From Opitutales bacterium UBA7389 (GTDB lineage: Bacteria; Verrucomicrobiota; Verrucomicrobiia; Opitutales; Opitutaceae): 30,516 bases of DNA. The position numbers and the translations under genes are program-made. Below the pieces are notes generated by a model. That model had not been told where the DNA came from. It saw nothing but the letters and a program-made list of their open reading frames with translations, and did no database searches. Below, piece by piece: positions 8,026 to 15,796 of this stretch. The number at the start of each line of letters is the position of its first letter. Position 1 is the stretch's first letter. The stretch lies in the NCBI GenBank assembly GCA_002474325.1, contig DKNL01000073.1:965-31480 (forward strand). The letters are read 5' to 3'.

Positions 8026-9730
8026 CACGAATTTAGGCAGCGTTAATCAACGCAGCTACGACGCCATTGTTATCGGTTCCGGAATCAGCGGCGGCTGGGC
8101 AGCCAAAGAGTTGACGGAGAAGGGGCTAAAAACGTTGGTTCTCGAACGGGGTCGTGACGTGAAGCACATCGTGGACTATCCTACCGCCAATAAAATGCCC
8201 TACGAATTTGAACATCGCGGTGATATGTCTAACGCTGCACGCGAAGCCAATCCGATCCTCAGCCGGGCAAATGCGTGGCAAGAGGACTCCGATCATTTCT
8301 TCGTCAAGGACAACGAGCATCCCTATGTTCAGAAAAAACCTTTCGATTGGATTCGCGGTTATCAGGTGGGCGGCCGCTCACTTCTTTGGGCCCGACAAAC
8401 ACAACGTTGGAGCCAATACGATTTCGACGGTCCTGCCAGGGATGGCTTTGCTATCGATTGGCCTATTCGCTACAAGGACATTGCACCCTGGTACAGTCAC
8501 GTGGAGAAATTTGCCGGAATTTCCGGAAACCGTGATGGGCTCGAGGAACTGCCGGATGGCGAGTTTCTACCTCCGAATCCACTTAATGCGGTAGAGGACC
8601 ACTTCCGCAAATCGCTGCAAGAGAAGTTCGAAGGGCGTCACTTGATCGCCTCCCGTTTCGCTAATTTGACGAAGTCGACGCCAACGCAGCTCGCCCAAGG
8701 TCGCTCTCAATGCCTGAGCCGAAAACTGTGTCGGCGCGGCTGTCCATTCGGTGGATATTTCAGCAGCAATTCCTCCACCTTGCCCTGGGCGGAGAAAACC
8801 GGAAACCTGACGCTGAGACCGCATTCGGTGGTCCATTCCGTTATTTATGATGAAGAGAAGGGAAGGGCGACCGGAGTCCGGGTCATCGATAGCCAGAGTA
8901 AGGAAGCCATCGAATATTACGCGAAGATCATTTTCGTCAATGCCTCCGCCCTGAACACCAATCTCATCCTAATGAATTCTGTTTCGAAACGTTTCCCGAT
9001 TGGTTTGGGGAATGACAATGGACTGCTTGGCAAGTTTGTCGCGTTTCACAACTACAACACGACGATCCGCGCCGAGTTCGACGGCTTGCCTGAGTTTGCG
9101 ACTTTCGGCAGTCGTCCGGGATCCACTTATATCCCTCGATTCCGAAATATGTTCCGGCAGGAAACTGATTTCCTCCGGGGATACGCGACTGGCTTTTCGG
9201 CCAGGCGAAATCTGTCTAGCAACCGCTCCGGTATTGGCGTAGATCTAAAGGAAAGCCTTCTAAATCCGAAGTTGGGCGGTTGGCACGTGGGGGCTCACAT
9301 GATGGGTGAAACGATTCCCAAAGAAAGCAACACCGTGAGTCTGGAAGCTAATAAAACAGATAGTTGGGGAATGCCGCTTCTCAATATCGATATCGAATAC
9401 GACGACAACGATCTCAAGATGGAAATCGATTCGCTGGAGCAGCTTTCCGAAATGTTTACCGCTGCCGGTTTCACGAATATAAAAACCACGCACAAGCACC
9501 AGGCCCCTGGAATCGATATCCATGAAATGGGTGGAGTGCGAATGGGCAAGGACCCGAAGACATCCCTACTAAACAAATGGAATCAACTGCACGCTTGTAA
9601 GAATGTATTTGTCACGGACGGGGCCTGTATGACCTCCACCTCCACTCAAAATCCCTCCTTAACCTACATGGCACTCACCGCCCGTGCGGCAAACCACGCC
9701 GTCGAAGAAATGAGAAAAGGTAACGTCTAG
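8018..9730 (+). CDS. GMC-family FAD-dependent oxidoreductase (sugar/alcohol dehydrogenase)
   Basis: About 570 residues. ATG 8018 is preferred over the TTG at 8015 because AGGAGG (8004-8009) sits 8 bases before it. The FAD Rossmann motif is AIVIGSGISGGWAAKEL near the N-terminus with LVLERG after the second strand. A cysteine cluster CLSRKLCRRGCPFGG (about residues 234-248) is usual in the gluconate/sorbosone-type branch. The C-terminal GMC signature HEMGGVRMGKDP and the segment TSTSTQNPSLTYMALT give the catalytic His and Asn region. It likely oxidises a sugar or polyol in the periplasm, exported together with the subunit encoded just upstream. The substrate is not determinable. Confidence 0.9.
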   Translation: MANTNLGSVNQRSYDAIVIGSGISGGWAAKELTEKGLKTLVLERGRDVKHIVDYPTANKMPYEFEHRGDMSNAAREANPILSRANAWQEDSDHFFVKDNEHPYVQKKPFDWIRGYQVGGRSLLWARQTQRWSQYDFDGPARDGFAIDWPIRYKDIAPWYSHVEKFAGISGNRDGLEELPDGEFLPPNPLNAVEDHFRKSLQEKFEGRHLIASRFANLTKSTPTQLAQGRSQCLSRKLCRRGCPFGGYFSSNSSTLPWAEKTGNLTLRPHSVVHSVIYDEEKGRATGVRVIDSQSKEAIEYYAKIIFVNASALNTNLILMNSVSKRFPIGLGNDNGLLGKFVAFHNYNTTIRAEFDGLPEFATFGSRPGSTYIPRFRNMFRQETDFLRGYATGFSARRNLSSNRSGIGVDLKESLLNPKLGGWHVGAHMMGETIPKESNTVSLEANKTDSWGMPLLNIDIEYDDNDLKMEIDSLEQLSEMFTAAGFTNIKTTHKHQAPGIDIHEMGGVRMGKDPKTSLLNKWNQLHACKNVFVTDGACMTSTSTQNPSLTYMALTARAANHAVEEMRKGNV

Positions 9731-9792
9731 CATCTGCCTTGGTTGGGCTATGGGTTATACTATCCGGGTCCTAAGCCCCTAATTTCCTTCTC

Positions 9793-9996
9793 TTATTTTT
9801 TCTTAGCGTTTGGCTTGGGATAAACCTTATCCTTCAGCGACCATGCATGCCAGGCAGCGGCCATTGCTTCGAGGCGCTGATTTCCTGTTTGGGCGAGGTT
9901 CCTAAGCTCCGTGCGATCATCATTGAGGTCATAAAGCTCCCATTTCTCAATGCCTCTGCCTTCGCGTACTTTGCGTTCTTGAGCCCAGCGGGCAGT
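9793..9996 (-). pseudogene. Arylsulfatase C-terminal remnant
   Basis: A 67-codon minus-strand frame ends at TAA 9793-9795 and is preceded by an in-frame stop at 9997-9999. It contains EKWELYDLNDDRTELRNLA, the hallmark C-terminal segment of formylglycine-dependent arylsulfatases, followed by the usual tail with tryptophans and a lysine-rich end. No start codon, catalytic C/S-x-P-x-R motif or other sulfatase domain precedes it; the next gene upstream ends at 10027. It is therefore a 3' scar of a lost sulfatase gene, probably removed when the 10027-12138 segment was joined here. Confidence 0.75.
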
Positions 9997-10026
9997 TTAC
10001 GAAACGTTTGAGTTACCTGTTGGCGC

Positions 10027-12138
10027 TTACTCGATCCAAATCGGTTGGGTGAACGCGCCATTGTTGGCAATGTCCCAAATTTCAACGCGCAACCAGTTTC
10101 GACCGCTCAAATCGACTTTGAGGTCGATGTCGCGCTCGCCGAATTCCTGTGTATCTGACATCTCTATACGATCTCGGTAGATCATTTTTCCATCGCCCGA
10201 TACGACTACCATACGAGAGAGGGGATAGGTCCATTCGATGCCGACTTTAAGGCGAGCCTTTGAAGGCTTAGCCAATTGCTTCAAGGCTTGCCCGCTTTCT
10301 CGACCATTGATCGAAAATTCCGGGATCAGTATTTCCCCGGTGGTGAGGAAGAACTCCCCCCGGCTCAGCGCGTCGAGAACGGGCTGCCAGCCGTCCTGGT
10401 ACTCGGGAACCGAATCGAGCTTGAGATAGTTGATGTTCATGGTGCCGAAGAGCTCATAGTCTTTGAATATTTTAAAGATGTCGACTTCGCCAAGCATGTA
10501 CTTGCGATGTCCCCAATTCGACATGTCGTCTAGAAGTCCGCTGACCCGCCAACCGAGGTCCTTGCGGGAATAGTCCGCTGGCATGGCTTTCCAGGCGGCG
10601 CCAAGAAAGCGATCGCTCTTGAAGAACGGGGTTTCCTTGTAGGTGTCGGGGAAACCGGTTGAGCCTTTGACGCGAGCGTGAGCGGTCCAGGCGAGACCGT
10701 TTTCGCGTTTGAGTAATTCATGCACGTCCTCCGGACTGCCGACATGATAGACGGTGCCGTAGCCGTCGATTTCCTGAACGAAGGGCTCGTCTTCCGGGCG
10801 GATCAGTACCCAGTTGATGGGCTTGGGAAAGAAGCTAATCCAGTGGCCACCGAGGTGGACGTTGGGCTCCTCTCCGGGGAGGAGGAGAAAGCCGTCTTGG
10901 GAGAGGCGGGCGCACTCGTCATGCATGACCTTGAGCTGCTTCAGGCGCCGCATCGTGGGCATGGTGCGGGTGGCCCCCTTGTGGAACTCCGCGAGGTGGA
11001 CGATGTCGACGCCCATGCTCTTGAACGCATCCACGAACTCGGGATTCTCCAAGCCATCGGGAATGCCAGTGGTATTTTGCTCGGCTTGCTTCGCTATATA
11101 ATCGAGGCTGTGTTCGACGTGGTAGTGGCTGGTAAAGGTTTTGTAACCGGGTAGCGGTTTGAAGGAATCGGAGCGGGTATAGCGCTGGACCGTTTCTAGA
11201 TTTTTAGCTCCTGATTGATTGGATACGAAAAGCAAAACGCCCAGCTTTTGCTGGGTGCCGGGAGGGGCGTTGACCCAGGGAACGTAGCGACGGTCGCCGA
11301 TGGGCGGTTGGCGTACGCCCCAAGCGAATCCATCGATCATATCCAGGTATTCGTCGCCTGCCCAATTGTAACCGTAGTTTTCCGCGAAATCGAGTGGGTA
11401 GAGGTACTGGTGCGGGAAAGGCGATATTGCGACTGAGCCCGTTTCGGAAGCCAGTGCCATGGAGCGATAGCGCGTTTTATAGACGCGAGCGGTTTCGTCT
11501 TTAGTGGCAGCTGTCTTAGGCTTTCCGAGCGCATCGATCCAGTGGAGCTGATGTCCGTCGGTTTCCGGTTTGGCCAAACCGACGTGATAAAGAAAGGCGG
11601 TGGCGTCGCGCCCGGTGGCTACCCGAGCTTCCATGTGAATAAAGGGACTGCCGTGGTAAACGGTGAAGGCGAGGGAGCCAGAGAAGCGTTCGCTGCTGAG
11701 TCCATCGAGTTCAATAGTCGCCCGTCCCCCAGAAGTAGATACATGAACGTTTTCCGGGATCAGATAGCCTTTTTCCACGGTGTAGGGACGCGTCGGTACG
11801 CGGTCGAAGAAAATGGACCAACCCGAGCGTTTCTCGAGGTCGCGTTCGCCTACCCAGAAGAGGTAGTTCGGGTCGAGACCTTCCAGAGCGGCTTGAGAAT
11901 CGACGCCGACGGTGCGAATGAGTGGAGCGGCCGGGGTATTGCCGTTTCGCGGAATGAATTGCATCTCCATAAACGCCTTCCCCTCGGGGCTGTCCCATTG
12001 GATCCGCAAGGTATCGTCTGACGTCTGAACAGCGAAACCATCGCTTGAGTCGACCTGCGATTGATCGATGTCGATAGCTGATAGAGAGGTTGAGAGAAGG
12101 AGGGATAGAGAGAGGTGAAGAAGGAGGGCTATCTTCAT
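10027..12138 (-). CDS. Large secreted PHP-type (CehA/McbA-like) metal-dependent hydrolase-like protein
   Basis: 703 residues with a signal peptide (LLLHLSLSLLLSTSLSA). The N-terminal half (to about residue 330) is beta-rich and of unknown fold. From about residue 335 a PHP-like domain is suggested by ordered metal-binding-type clusters: FTSHYHVEHS, VDIVHLAEFHKG, LLLPGEEPNVHLGGHW and LAWTAHARV. The C-terminal 120 residues contain GEFFLTTGEILIPEFSI and a beta-sandwich such as follows PHP domains in planctomycete and verrucomicrobial proteins. It likely acts as a periplasmic or extracellular phosphoesterase or other hydrolase; the reaction is unknown. Codon use looks GC-richer than the 13-16 kb genes. 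Confidence 0.7.
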   Translation of the reverse strand: MKIALLLHLSLSLLLSTSLSAIDIDQSQVDSSDGFAVQTSDDTLRIQWDSPEGKAFMEMQFIPRNGNTPAAPLIRTVGVDSQAALEGLDPNYLFWVGERDLEKRSGWSIFFDRVPTRPYTVEKGYLIPENVHVSTSGGRATIELDGLSSERFSGSLAFTVYHGSPFIHMEARVATGRDATAFLYHVGLAKPETDGHQLHWIDALGKPKTAATKDETARVYKTRYRSMALASETGSVAISPFPHQYLYPLDFAENYGYNWAGDEYLDMIDGFAWGVRQPPIGDRRYVPWVNAPPGTQQKLGVLLFVSNQSGAKNLETVQRYTRSDSFKPLPGYKTFTSHYHVEHSLDYIAKQAEQNTTGIPDGLENPEFVDAFKSMGVDIVHLAEFHKGATRTMPTMRRLKQLKVMHDECARLSQDGFLLLPGEEPNVHLGGHWISFFPKPINWVLIRPEDEPFVQEIDGYGTVYHVGSPEDVHELLKRENGLAWTAHARVKGSTGFPDTYKETPFFKSDRFLGAAWKAMPADYSRKDLGWRVSGLLDDMSNWGHRKYMLGEVDIFKIFKDYELFGTMNINYLKLDSVPEYQDGWQPVLDALSRGEFFLTTGEILIPEFSINGRESGQALKQLAKPSKARLKVGIEWTYPLSRMVVVSGDGKMIYRDRIEMSDTQEFGERDIDLKVDLSGRNWLRVEIWDIANNGAFTQPIWIE

Positions 12139-12262
12139 GATAAATATTGCTAGACGGGATCATCGCTTCGATGCAACCGTGTTGTTCCTATTTGGAGAAA
12201 TCCGATAGATAGCGAACAGCGCGTTTGCCTCGCTTCGGCGATATTGGCAGATTTCGTTCATT

Positions 12263-12403
12263 ATGAAGATCTATCCATTCATTCGGGGCGCGGCGATGGC
12301 GGCAGTCGGGTTTGCTGCCATGATCGGAGCATTTGCGACCACCTTACAACTGACGATGAGTTCACTCCTTACATATTTACGGATTCAGTACTCACAGGCA
12401 TAG
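12263..12403 (+). CDS. Putative 46-residue membrane protein
   Basis: ATG 12263 opens MKIYPFIRGAAMAAVGFAAM and continues through a long hydrophobic stretch to a TAG at 12401-12403. The sequence has a short basic start and one or two membrane segments, as expected of a small inner-membrane protein or of the N-terminus of a broken larger one. The ribosome site is poor. It sits alone in the 12139-12552 gap, in which I see nothing else apart from a small hairpin at 12536-12551 (TGCTAT-tatt-ATAGCA). Confidence 0.4.
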   Translation: MKIYPFIRGAAMAAVGFAAMIGAFATTLQLTMSSLLTYLRIQYSQA

Positions 12404-12552
12404 GATGGGCCGTGTTAGGAGGACCTAAAAGCAGGGGATAAAGTCCGACGGGAGTTAACATCAATAACTCAACAACAGTCATCAACCGAGGATCGCGACC
12501 ATTACCCTCACAGCATCTCTGGGTGCTTCCATCTATGCTATTATTATAGCAC

Positions 12553-12912
12553 ATGAATACGGTGATTGCCCCACGGAAACCCATTCCCTATGGCCGAAAT
12601 TATTTTTATGTTGGTGGGAACGGTAAACGATTATACCGTAGCCGCATGAGGAGATACGGCATCGTTTTAATTAGTATAAATGCGTTAGCGTCACTCTTTC
12701 TGATGTTCCTTGAGGTACGTTGGATAAAGATGAATGGAGAAGTTCAACCGATCTTCCTTGTGCTTCTTCTACCTCTCATTCTCAGCCTCATCTATATTTG
12801 GAGGACAATCAATTTTGATGATCAAAGTTTAGCTGCTTTGAAGGTGGAGAGGGAGAAGCTTGAGACAATTAAACGCATTAAGGAACTCCGCAAAGAGCTA
12901 GGAGAGGAATGA
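12553..12912 (+). CDS. Small two-helix membrane protein with C-terminal coiled coil, unknown
   Basis: 119 residues from ATG 12553. That start and the next 15 codons lie in a sequence repeated at 13981-14022, so the true start may be ATG 12646 (MRRYGIVLISINALASLF). Two membrane segments follow (GIVLISINALASLFLMFL and IFLVLLLPLILSLIYIW), then a charged helix, KVEREKLETIKRIKELRKEL, that should form a coiled coil in the cytoplasm. A strong terminator begins at its stop codon. I recognise no family. Confidence 0.6.
   Translation: MNTVIAPRKPIPYGRNYFYVGGNGKRLYRSRMRRYGIVLISINALASLFLMFLEVRWIKMNGEVQPIFLVLLLPLILSLIYIWRTINFDDQSLAALKVEREKLETIKRIKELRKELGEE
12561..12602 (+). repeat. Direct repeat, first copy (partner 13981-14022)
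   Basis: ggtgattgcc begins both copies. By eye about 31 of the first 40 bases agree, including the block around acggaaa. The two copies are in the same orientation and about 1.4 kb apart, flanking the membrane-protein gene, the tmRNA-tail repeat, the lipoprotein and the DUF2892 fragment. Confidence 0.55.
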
Positions 12913-12957
12913 CAAAAGAGAGAGCGACCCTCCCACAGGCCGCTCTCATTTGTCTTC
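12911..12957 (+). terminator. Intrinsic terminator of the 12553 gene
   Basis: A long imperfect hairpin pairs GACAAA (12911-12916) with TTTGTC (12949-12954) and GAGAGCG (12920-12926) with CGCTCTC (12941-12947). The loop is C-rich and the 3' side is T/C-rich. It starts at the stop codon of the membrane-protein gene. Confidence 0.65.
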
Positions 12958-13160
12958 TCTGTATGTTGCCTAAGGATCGCTCTGTGAGCGTATCCAAAGG
13001 CGATAACCCCTAATGCAATCCGTTAGTCATCTAGACTATGCGTTTGTTCCAAGAAAAGCACTGAAAACTGTGCTGACGAGGGTAGGCTGAAATACTCTCG
13101 TTGAGTGTAGAAACTAGTAGGTATAGCTATCAGAGAAAAAACAAAACTCTTGGTAACTAC

Positions 13161-13226
13161 TGGTGGAGGTGGCGGGAGTTATTCGAGGGGTAATGCTCTG
13201 CATTAGTATTCATCCACTTCCCCCGA
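13161..13226 (+). repeat. Dispersed repeat copy R2, beginning with a tmRNA 3'-end copy
   Basis: Bases 13161-13179 (tggtggaggtggcgggagt) are identical to the 3' terminus of the tmRNA gene as read at 19873-19891. They are followed by ttattcga-r-gggtaatgctc, tgcattagtattcatccact and a C5/A6 block ending aaaaaattg, all shared with 15811-15871. It lies 44 bp before the lipoprotein gene at 13270. Confidence 0.75.
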
Positions 13227-13269
13227 AAAAATTGTCGTCCTATGGGGCGATTTCTGCTTCAGTTATACC

Positions 13270-13674
13270 ATGAAATCACTTCCCACACTACTCGCCCTCA
13301 GTTGCATCATATTTGCTGGCTGTCAGACTGTACCGAAAGTAGCCGAGACTCAATCAGCCCAAATCCCCGAAGCGGATGAAGAACCGCTCGGCGGCAATTT
13401 CCTAATTAATTTTGTTAACCCAATGAACGGGGCGAGAATGAGTCCAGAACTACGGCTCAATGAAGAGGGGGAAGGATTTTCGGGTGTGATTGTTTTTCCA
13501 AGAGGCGGGTCACCACTCAAAAACGTAGTCCTCGAATCTGATGGCTCGGTAACTGCAATTTTTACAACTAGTGGTTATTCTTTTAATCTCAACGCTGTTA
13601 TCGATGGGGATAACATCGGGGGAGAGTTTAGTGGTCCGCGGAAAATCAGCTTTAGTGGATCGCGATTAGATTAG
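13270..13674 (+). CDS. Small secreted lipoprotein, unknown function
   Basis: 134 residues. The N-terminus MKSLPTLLALSCIIFAGC is a lipoprotein signal with Cys18 as the lipidation site. The mature part starts with a flexible TVPKVAETQ stretch and then forms short beta-rich segments with many Gly and Ser (GGNFLINFVNP; GFSGVIVFPRGG; GGEFSGPRKISFSGSRLD). I recognise no family. It is preceded by dispersed repeat R2, which may supply its 5' untranslated region, and followed immediately by a DUF2892-like fragment. Confidence 0.7.
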   Translation: MKSLPTLLALSCIIFAGCQTVPKVAETQSAQIPEADEEPLGGNFLINFVNPMNGARMSPELRLNEEGEGFSGVIVFPRGGSPLKNVVLESDGSVTAIFTTSGYSFNLNAVIDGDNIGGEFSGPRKISFSGSRLD

Positions 13675-13680
13675 TGTTTT

Positions 13681-13878
13681 GATGGCATACCTAGGCTAGC
13701 TGCTGGGGCAATGGTTATTTTCGGGATAGTCTTAGGATCTGCCGTAGCTCCAGCATGGTATGCTCTATCAGGCTTTATCGGGGCTGGTTTAGTCTTTGCA
13801 GGAGTGACCGATACTTGCGGAATGGGCATGGCTCTCGCCAAAATGCCCTGGAATCAGAAGTCAAAGACTGAGTCCTGA
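13681..13878 (+). pseudogene. DUF2892 (YgaP-like) inner-membrane protein, N-terminally broken
   Basis: This frame reads GIPRLAAGAMVIFGIVLGSA, then a second hydrophobic segment, then TDTCGMGMALAKMPWNQ and stops at 13878. The two membrane segments and the C-terminal CGMG...MPWN block are those of the DUF2892/YgaP transmembrane family, which usually has about 60-65 residues. No start codon precedes the first helix in this frame. The nearby ATG 13682 is in another frame and stops after five codons. Either a frameshift removed the start or translation begins at ATG 13711 inside helix one. It lies directly after the lipoprotein stop. Confidence 0.6.
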
Positions 13879-13980
13879 TCTTGGTGCTTCTTGTTTGCGT
13901 ACTCCTAAACCGCGTCAGCGATACTCTCCTTTATTTCTGGGGCTTCCGATATGATCGGTACAAGTATACCTTACAAATCG

Positions 13981-14022
13981 GGTGATTGCCCTACGGAAAT
14001 CCATCCCCCGAGCAGGAAATGA
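13981..14022 (+). repeat. Direct repeat, second copy (partner 12561-12602)
   Basis: See 12561. This copy lies in the 190-bp spacer between the DUF2892 fragment and the end of the copper operon. Here it is not part of any open frame, which argues that the repeat, not a protein, is the conserved unit. Confidence 0.55.
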
Positions 14023-14068
14023 TTAACGCTCCATTAGGCACGTTCCTTGGTGTAATAAAAAATAGGAA

Positions 14069-14365
14069 TTAAGATTTCTTAAATAACTTTAAGAGTTCAT
14101 TTATTTTCTCATCCCGATCAGATGCATTTTTGCCAACAAAGGCATCTTTAACGCATGCCTCAATGTGCCTCTTGAGTATGTTACCCTCCACAGCTCTGGC
14201 TGCGGACTGAACTGCCTTAAGCTGAGTTAAGATTTCAACGCAGTATCTTTTGTCCTCTATCATTTTTTTAATGCCATCTATTTGTCCAGACATACGATTT
14301 AGGCGACTGAACTCTGATGAATGATCTGGATGTGTAAAATTACAGCAGGTCTTTGACTTACTCAT
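14069..14365 (-). CDS. csoR: CsoR-type copper-sensing repressor
   Basis: 98 residues of the CsoR/RcnR/FrmR four-helix family. The metal ligands fall as Cys42, His67 and Cys71 (RYC and KRHIEAC). The spacing, Cys then 25 residues to His then 4 to Cys, is that of Cu(I)-binding CsoR rather than Ni/Co RcnR. An extra CysCys and two His occur at the N-terminus. Its ATG overlaps the stop of the MerT-like gene by 4 bases, making it the last gene of a tight operon. It probably binds the operator at 15727-15745 and is released by Cu(I). The region is visibly AT-richer than genes beyond 20 kb. Confidence 0.88.
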   Translation of the reverse strand: MSKSKTCCNFTHPDHSSEFSRLNRMSGQIDGIKKMIEDKRYCVEILTQLKAVQSAARAVEGNILKRHIEACVKDAFVGKNASDRDEKINELLKLFKKS

Positions 14366-14727
14366 ATTAATATTGGTGCTATAAAGGCAAAAAAGCCTCC
14401 GATTGAATAGATCATCAATGAAATAAAATAGATATACTTACTCCAAGACTTCGATGCTTGGCAGGATACCGCTTGGCTGCCATCGAGGGGGCACCCATGA
14501 TTCCGAGTCCTAACTTGTAGCATACCGCCAGCCGCCAACATGATACCTGCAAAAATAAAGAGGTAGACTTTATTTTGTGAAAGCCAAATAAAACCAGGTA
14601 CGTGACCTGATATAAAAGCCATGGTACTTCCCGCACCCATGCTTATCAGCAACGCGGGCAACGCACAGCATATCAACGTACTTGTCGAGCTAAAGAGCAA
14701 AAAGAAATCAATGATTTTTTTCATCAA
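14362..14727 (-). CDS. MerT-like heavy-metal transport membrane protein
   Basis: 121 residues with three membrane segments. The first carries the metal-binding CysCys pair (residues 20-21, TLICCALPALL). A loop after the second holds Cys79 and Cys89 (HGCPLDGSQAVSC). This is the topology of MerT: vicinal cysteines in helix one plus two in the cytoplasmic loop. It overlaps csoR by 4 bases and its start overlaps the stop of the HMA protein by 4 bases. With a CsoR regulator, copper is a more likely cargo than mercury, but direction and metal are inference. Confidence 0.75.
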   Translation of the reverse strand: MMKKIIDFFLLFSSTSTLICCALPALLISMGAGSTMAFISGHVPGFIWLSQNKVYLFIFAGIMLAAGGMLQVRTRNHGCPLDGSQAVSCQASKSWSKYIYFISLMIYSIGGFFAFIAPILI

Positions 14728-15056
14728 GTCTTGGTTTCAGACTTTGCATCACCACGAGTTATCTTTTCTACGCTATAACCATTTTTCAATATTAGCTCTT
14801 TGATTCTTTTATCAGGCAAGTTTTTATCAGGCTTCATTCTAATACTTACTACGCTGTCATTTAGGTTAACGGATATTTTGGATACCGCTTTCTCACTCTT
14901 GAAGACTTTCTCTAAACCACGTGCACAGAAATCGCAAACCATGCCTTTTACATGCGCAGTAATTATTTCTCCGTATTTAGATGCTTCTACGGAGTTAGAC
15001 CAGACATTCGGCAATGATACCGAGACGATAAGTAATATAACATTTACGTATTTCAT
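14724..15056 (-). CDS. Exported HMA-domain metal-binding protein (MerP-like)
   Basis: The frame extends to a TTG at 15071, but ATG 15056 gives MKYVNVILLIVSVSLPNVWS, a proper signal peptide, and is preferred. The mature protein is one heavy-metal-associated domain with the loop GMVCDFC (Cys41, Cys44) and a ferredoxin-like continuation ending KNGYSVEKI. It should capture one metal ion in the periplasm and hand it to the MerT-like partner whose gene it overlaps. It is the second gene of the operon, directly after the outer-membrane protein. Confidence 0.85.
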   Translation of the reverse strand: MKYVNVILLIVSVSLPNVWSNSVEASKYGEIITAHVKGMVCDFCARGLEKVFKSEKAVSKISVNLNDSVVSIRMKPDKNLPDKRIKELILKNGYSVEKITRGDAKSETKT

Positions 15057-15067
15057 AATATATTTTC

Positions 15068-15718
15068 TCAAAACCTAGCGGTCCAATTCAATAGTGGACC
15101 ACCATTATTGTTTATTCCCAATTCTACTAGGTAATCTCCTTTGAATAATCTAACGAGTGGCGTCAAAATGACTTTTTCATCGTTATTGAAAGATTCAGGA
15201 TGGTGCTCTAATTGGAGCATAAGCCACGTGTGGAGCTCCCCATAGCCAGCAACGTAAGGTGCAATTCCTACTCTTCCTTTTTGGTGAAATGACCCGTCAT
15301 CGATACCGTTTGCATACCTCCCAGTCACGGCATAACTGGTGAAAAACTTCCTAGTTTCCCAGTCGCCAGCTAAACCAACTTCGGTGTTTGGTGCATATCG
15401 ACCCCCTTTTTTTGCTATCCCCAATTGCGATTTAAGATACAGGTTGGCTTGTGAGGTTCTAGTATTTGACCGTGCAAATAGATGATTCCATTGCCCGTTC
15501 AAATTTTGCCTATTGGTATCGTCCTCATACTCTAAAACCATACCAAAAGAATTATTTACATCGTGAGTGTAGTGATAGTGAAGACGGTTCTTTTCCCAAT
15601 TATTAGTCTGCATGAAGGTTGTCCCGCCAACATAAGAGATAGGTCTAGCGTTTGAAGATAACGTGACCATAGCAAAGCTAACAAGGGCTATGCTTAGACT
15701 ATATCTAAATACCATCAT
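15068..15718 (-). CDS. Outer-membrane beta-barrel-like protein, first gene of the copper-type operon
   Basis: The open frame runs further up, but ATG 15718 (or 15715) places a signal peptide (MMVFRYSLSIALVSFAMVTL) at the N-terminus and sits right after the promoter. The mature 190 or so residues alternate polar and aromatic residues in strand-like blocks (SFGMVLEYEDD; ARSNTRTSQANLYLKSQLG; YLVELGIN) and end in Phe, the usual outer-membrane assembly signal. I recognise no named family. Its position upstream of HMA, MerT-like and csoR genes suggests a channel or metal-binding role at the outer membrane. Confidence 0.65.
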   Translation of the reverse strand: MMVFRYSLSIALVSFAMVTLSSNARPISYVGGTTFMQTNNWEKNRLHYHYTHDVNNSFGMVLEYEDDTNRQNLNGQWNHLFARSNTRTSQANLYLKSQLGIAKKGGRYAPNTEVGLAGDWETRKFFTSYAVTGRYANGIDDGSFHQKGRVGIAPYVAGYGELHTWLMLQLEHHPESFNNDEKVILTPLVRLFKGDYLVELGINNNGGPLLNWTARF

Positions 15719-15722
15719 TTCG

Positions 15723-15751
15723 ATAAATACCCTATGGGGGTATATAGTCAA
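15723..15751 (-). promoter_or_regulatory. Promoter of the copper-type operon with CsoR operator between -35 and -10
   Basis: On the minus strand, TTGACT (15751-15746) and TATTTA (15729-15724) are 16 bp apart. The spacer and -10 edge contain the operator ATACCCTATGGGGGTAT (15727-15743, plus-strand reading), nearly the Bacillus-type CsoR site. A bound repressor would block polymerase. Transcription should start near 15716, at the first ATG, so the message may be leaderless. Confidence 0.7.
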
Positions 15752-15796
15752 GCACCAAAAAGTCGAGAATAACTCCTTTACTTGGTGGGATTGAGC

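Noticed and set aside
10720..11154. 144-residue open frame opposite the PHP-like gene
   Set aside because: Antisense shadow in a GC-rich gene; no ribosome site or recognisable domain.
11711..12163. 150-residue open frame overlapping the start of the PHP-like gene
   Set aside because: Same strand but different frame; composition is Arg/Ser-rich and the signal-peptide frame is clearly the coding one.
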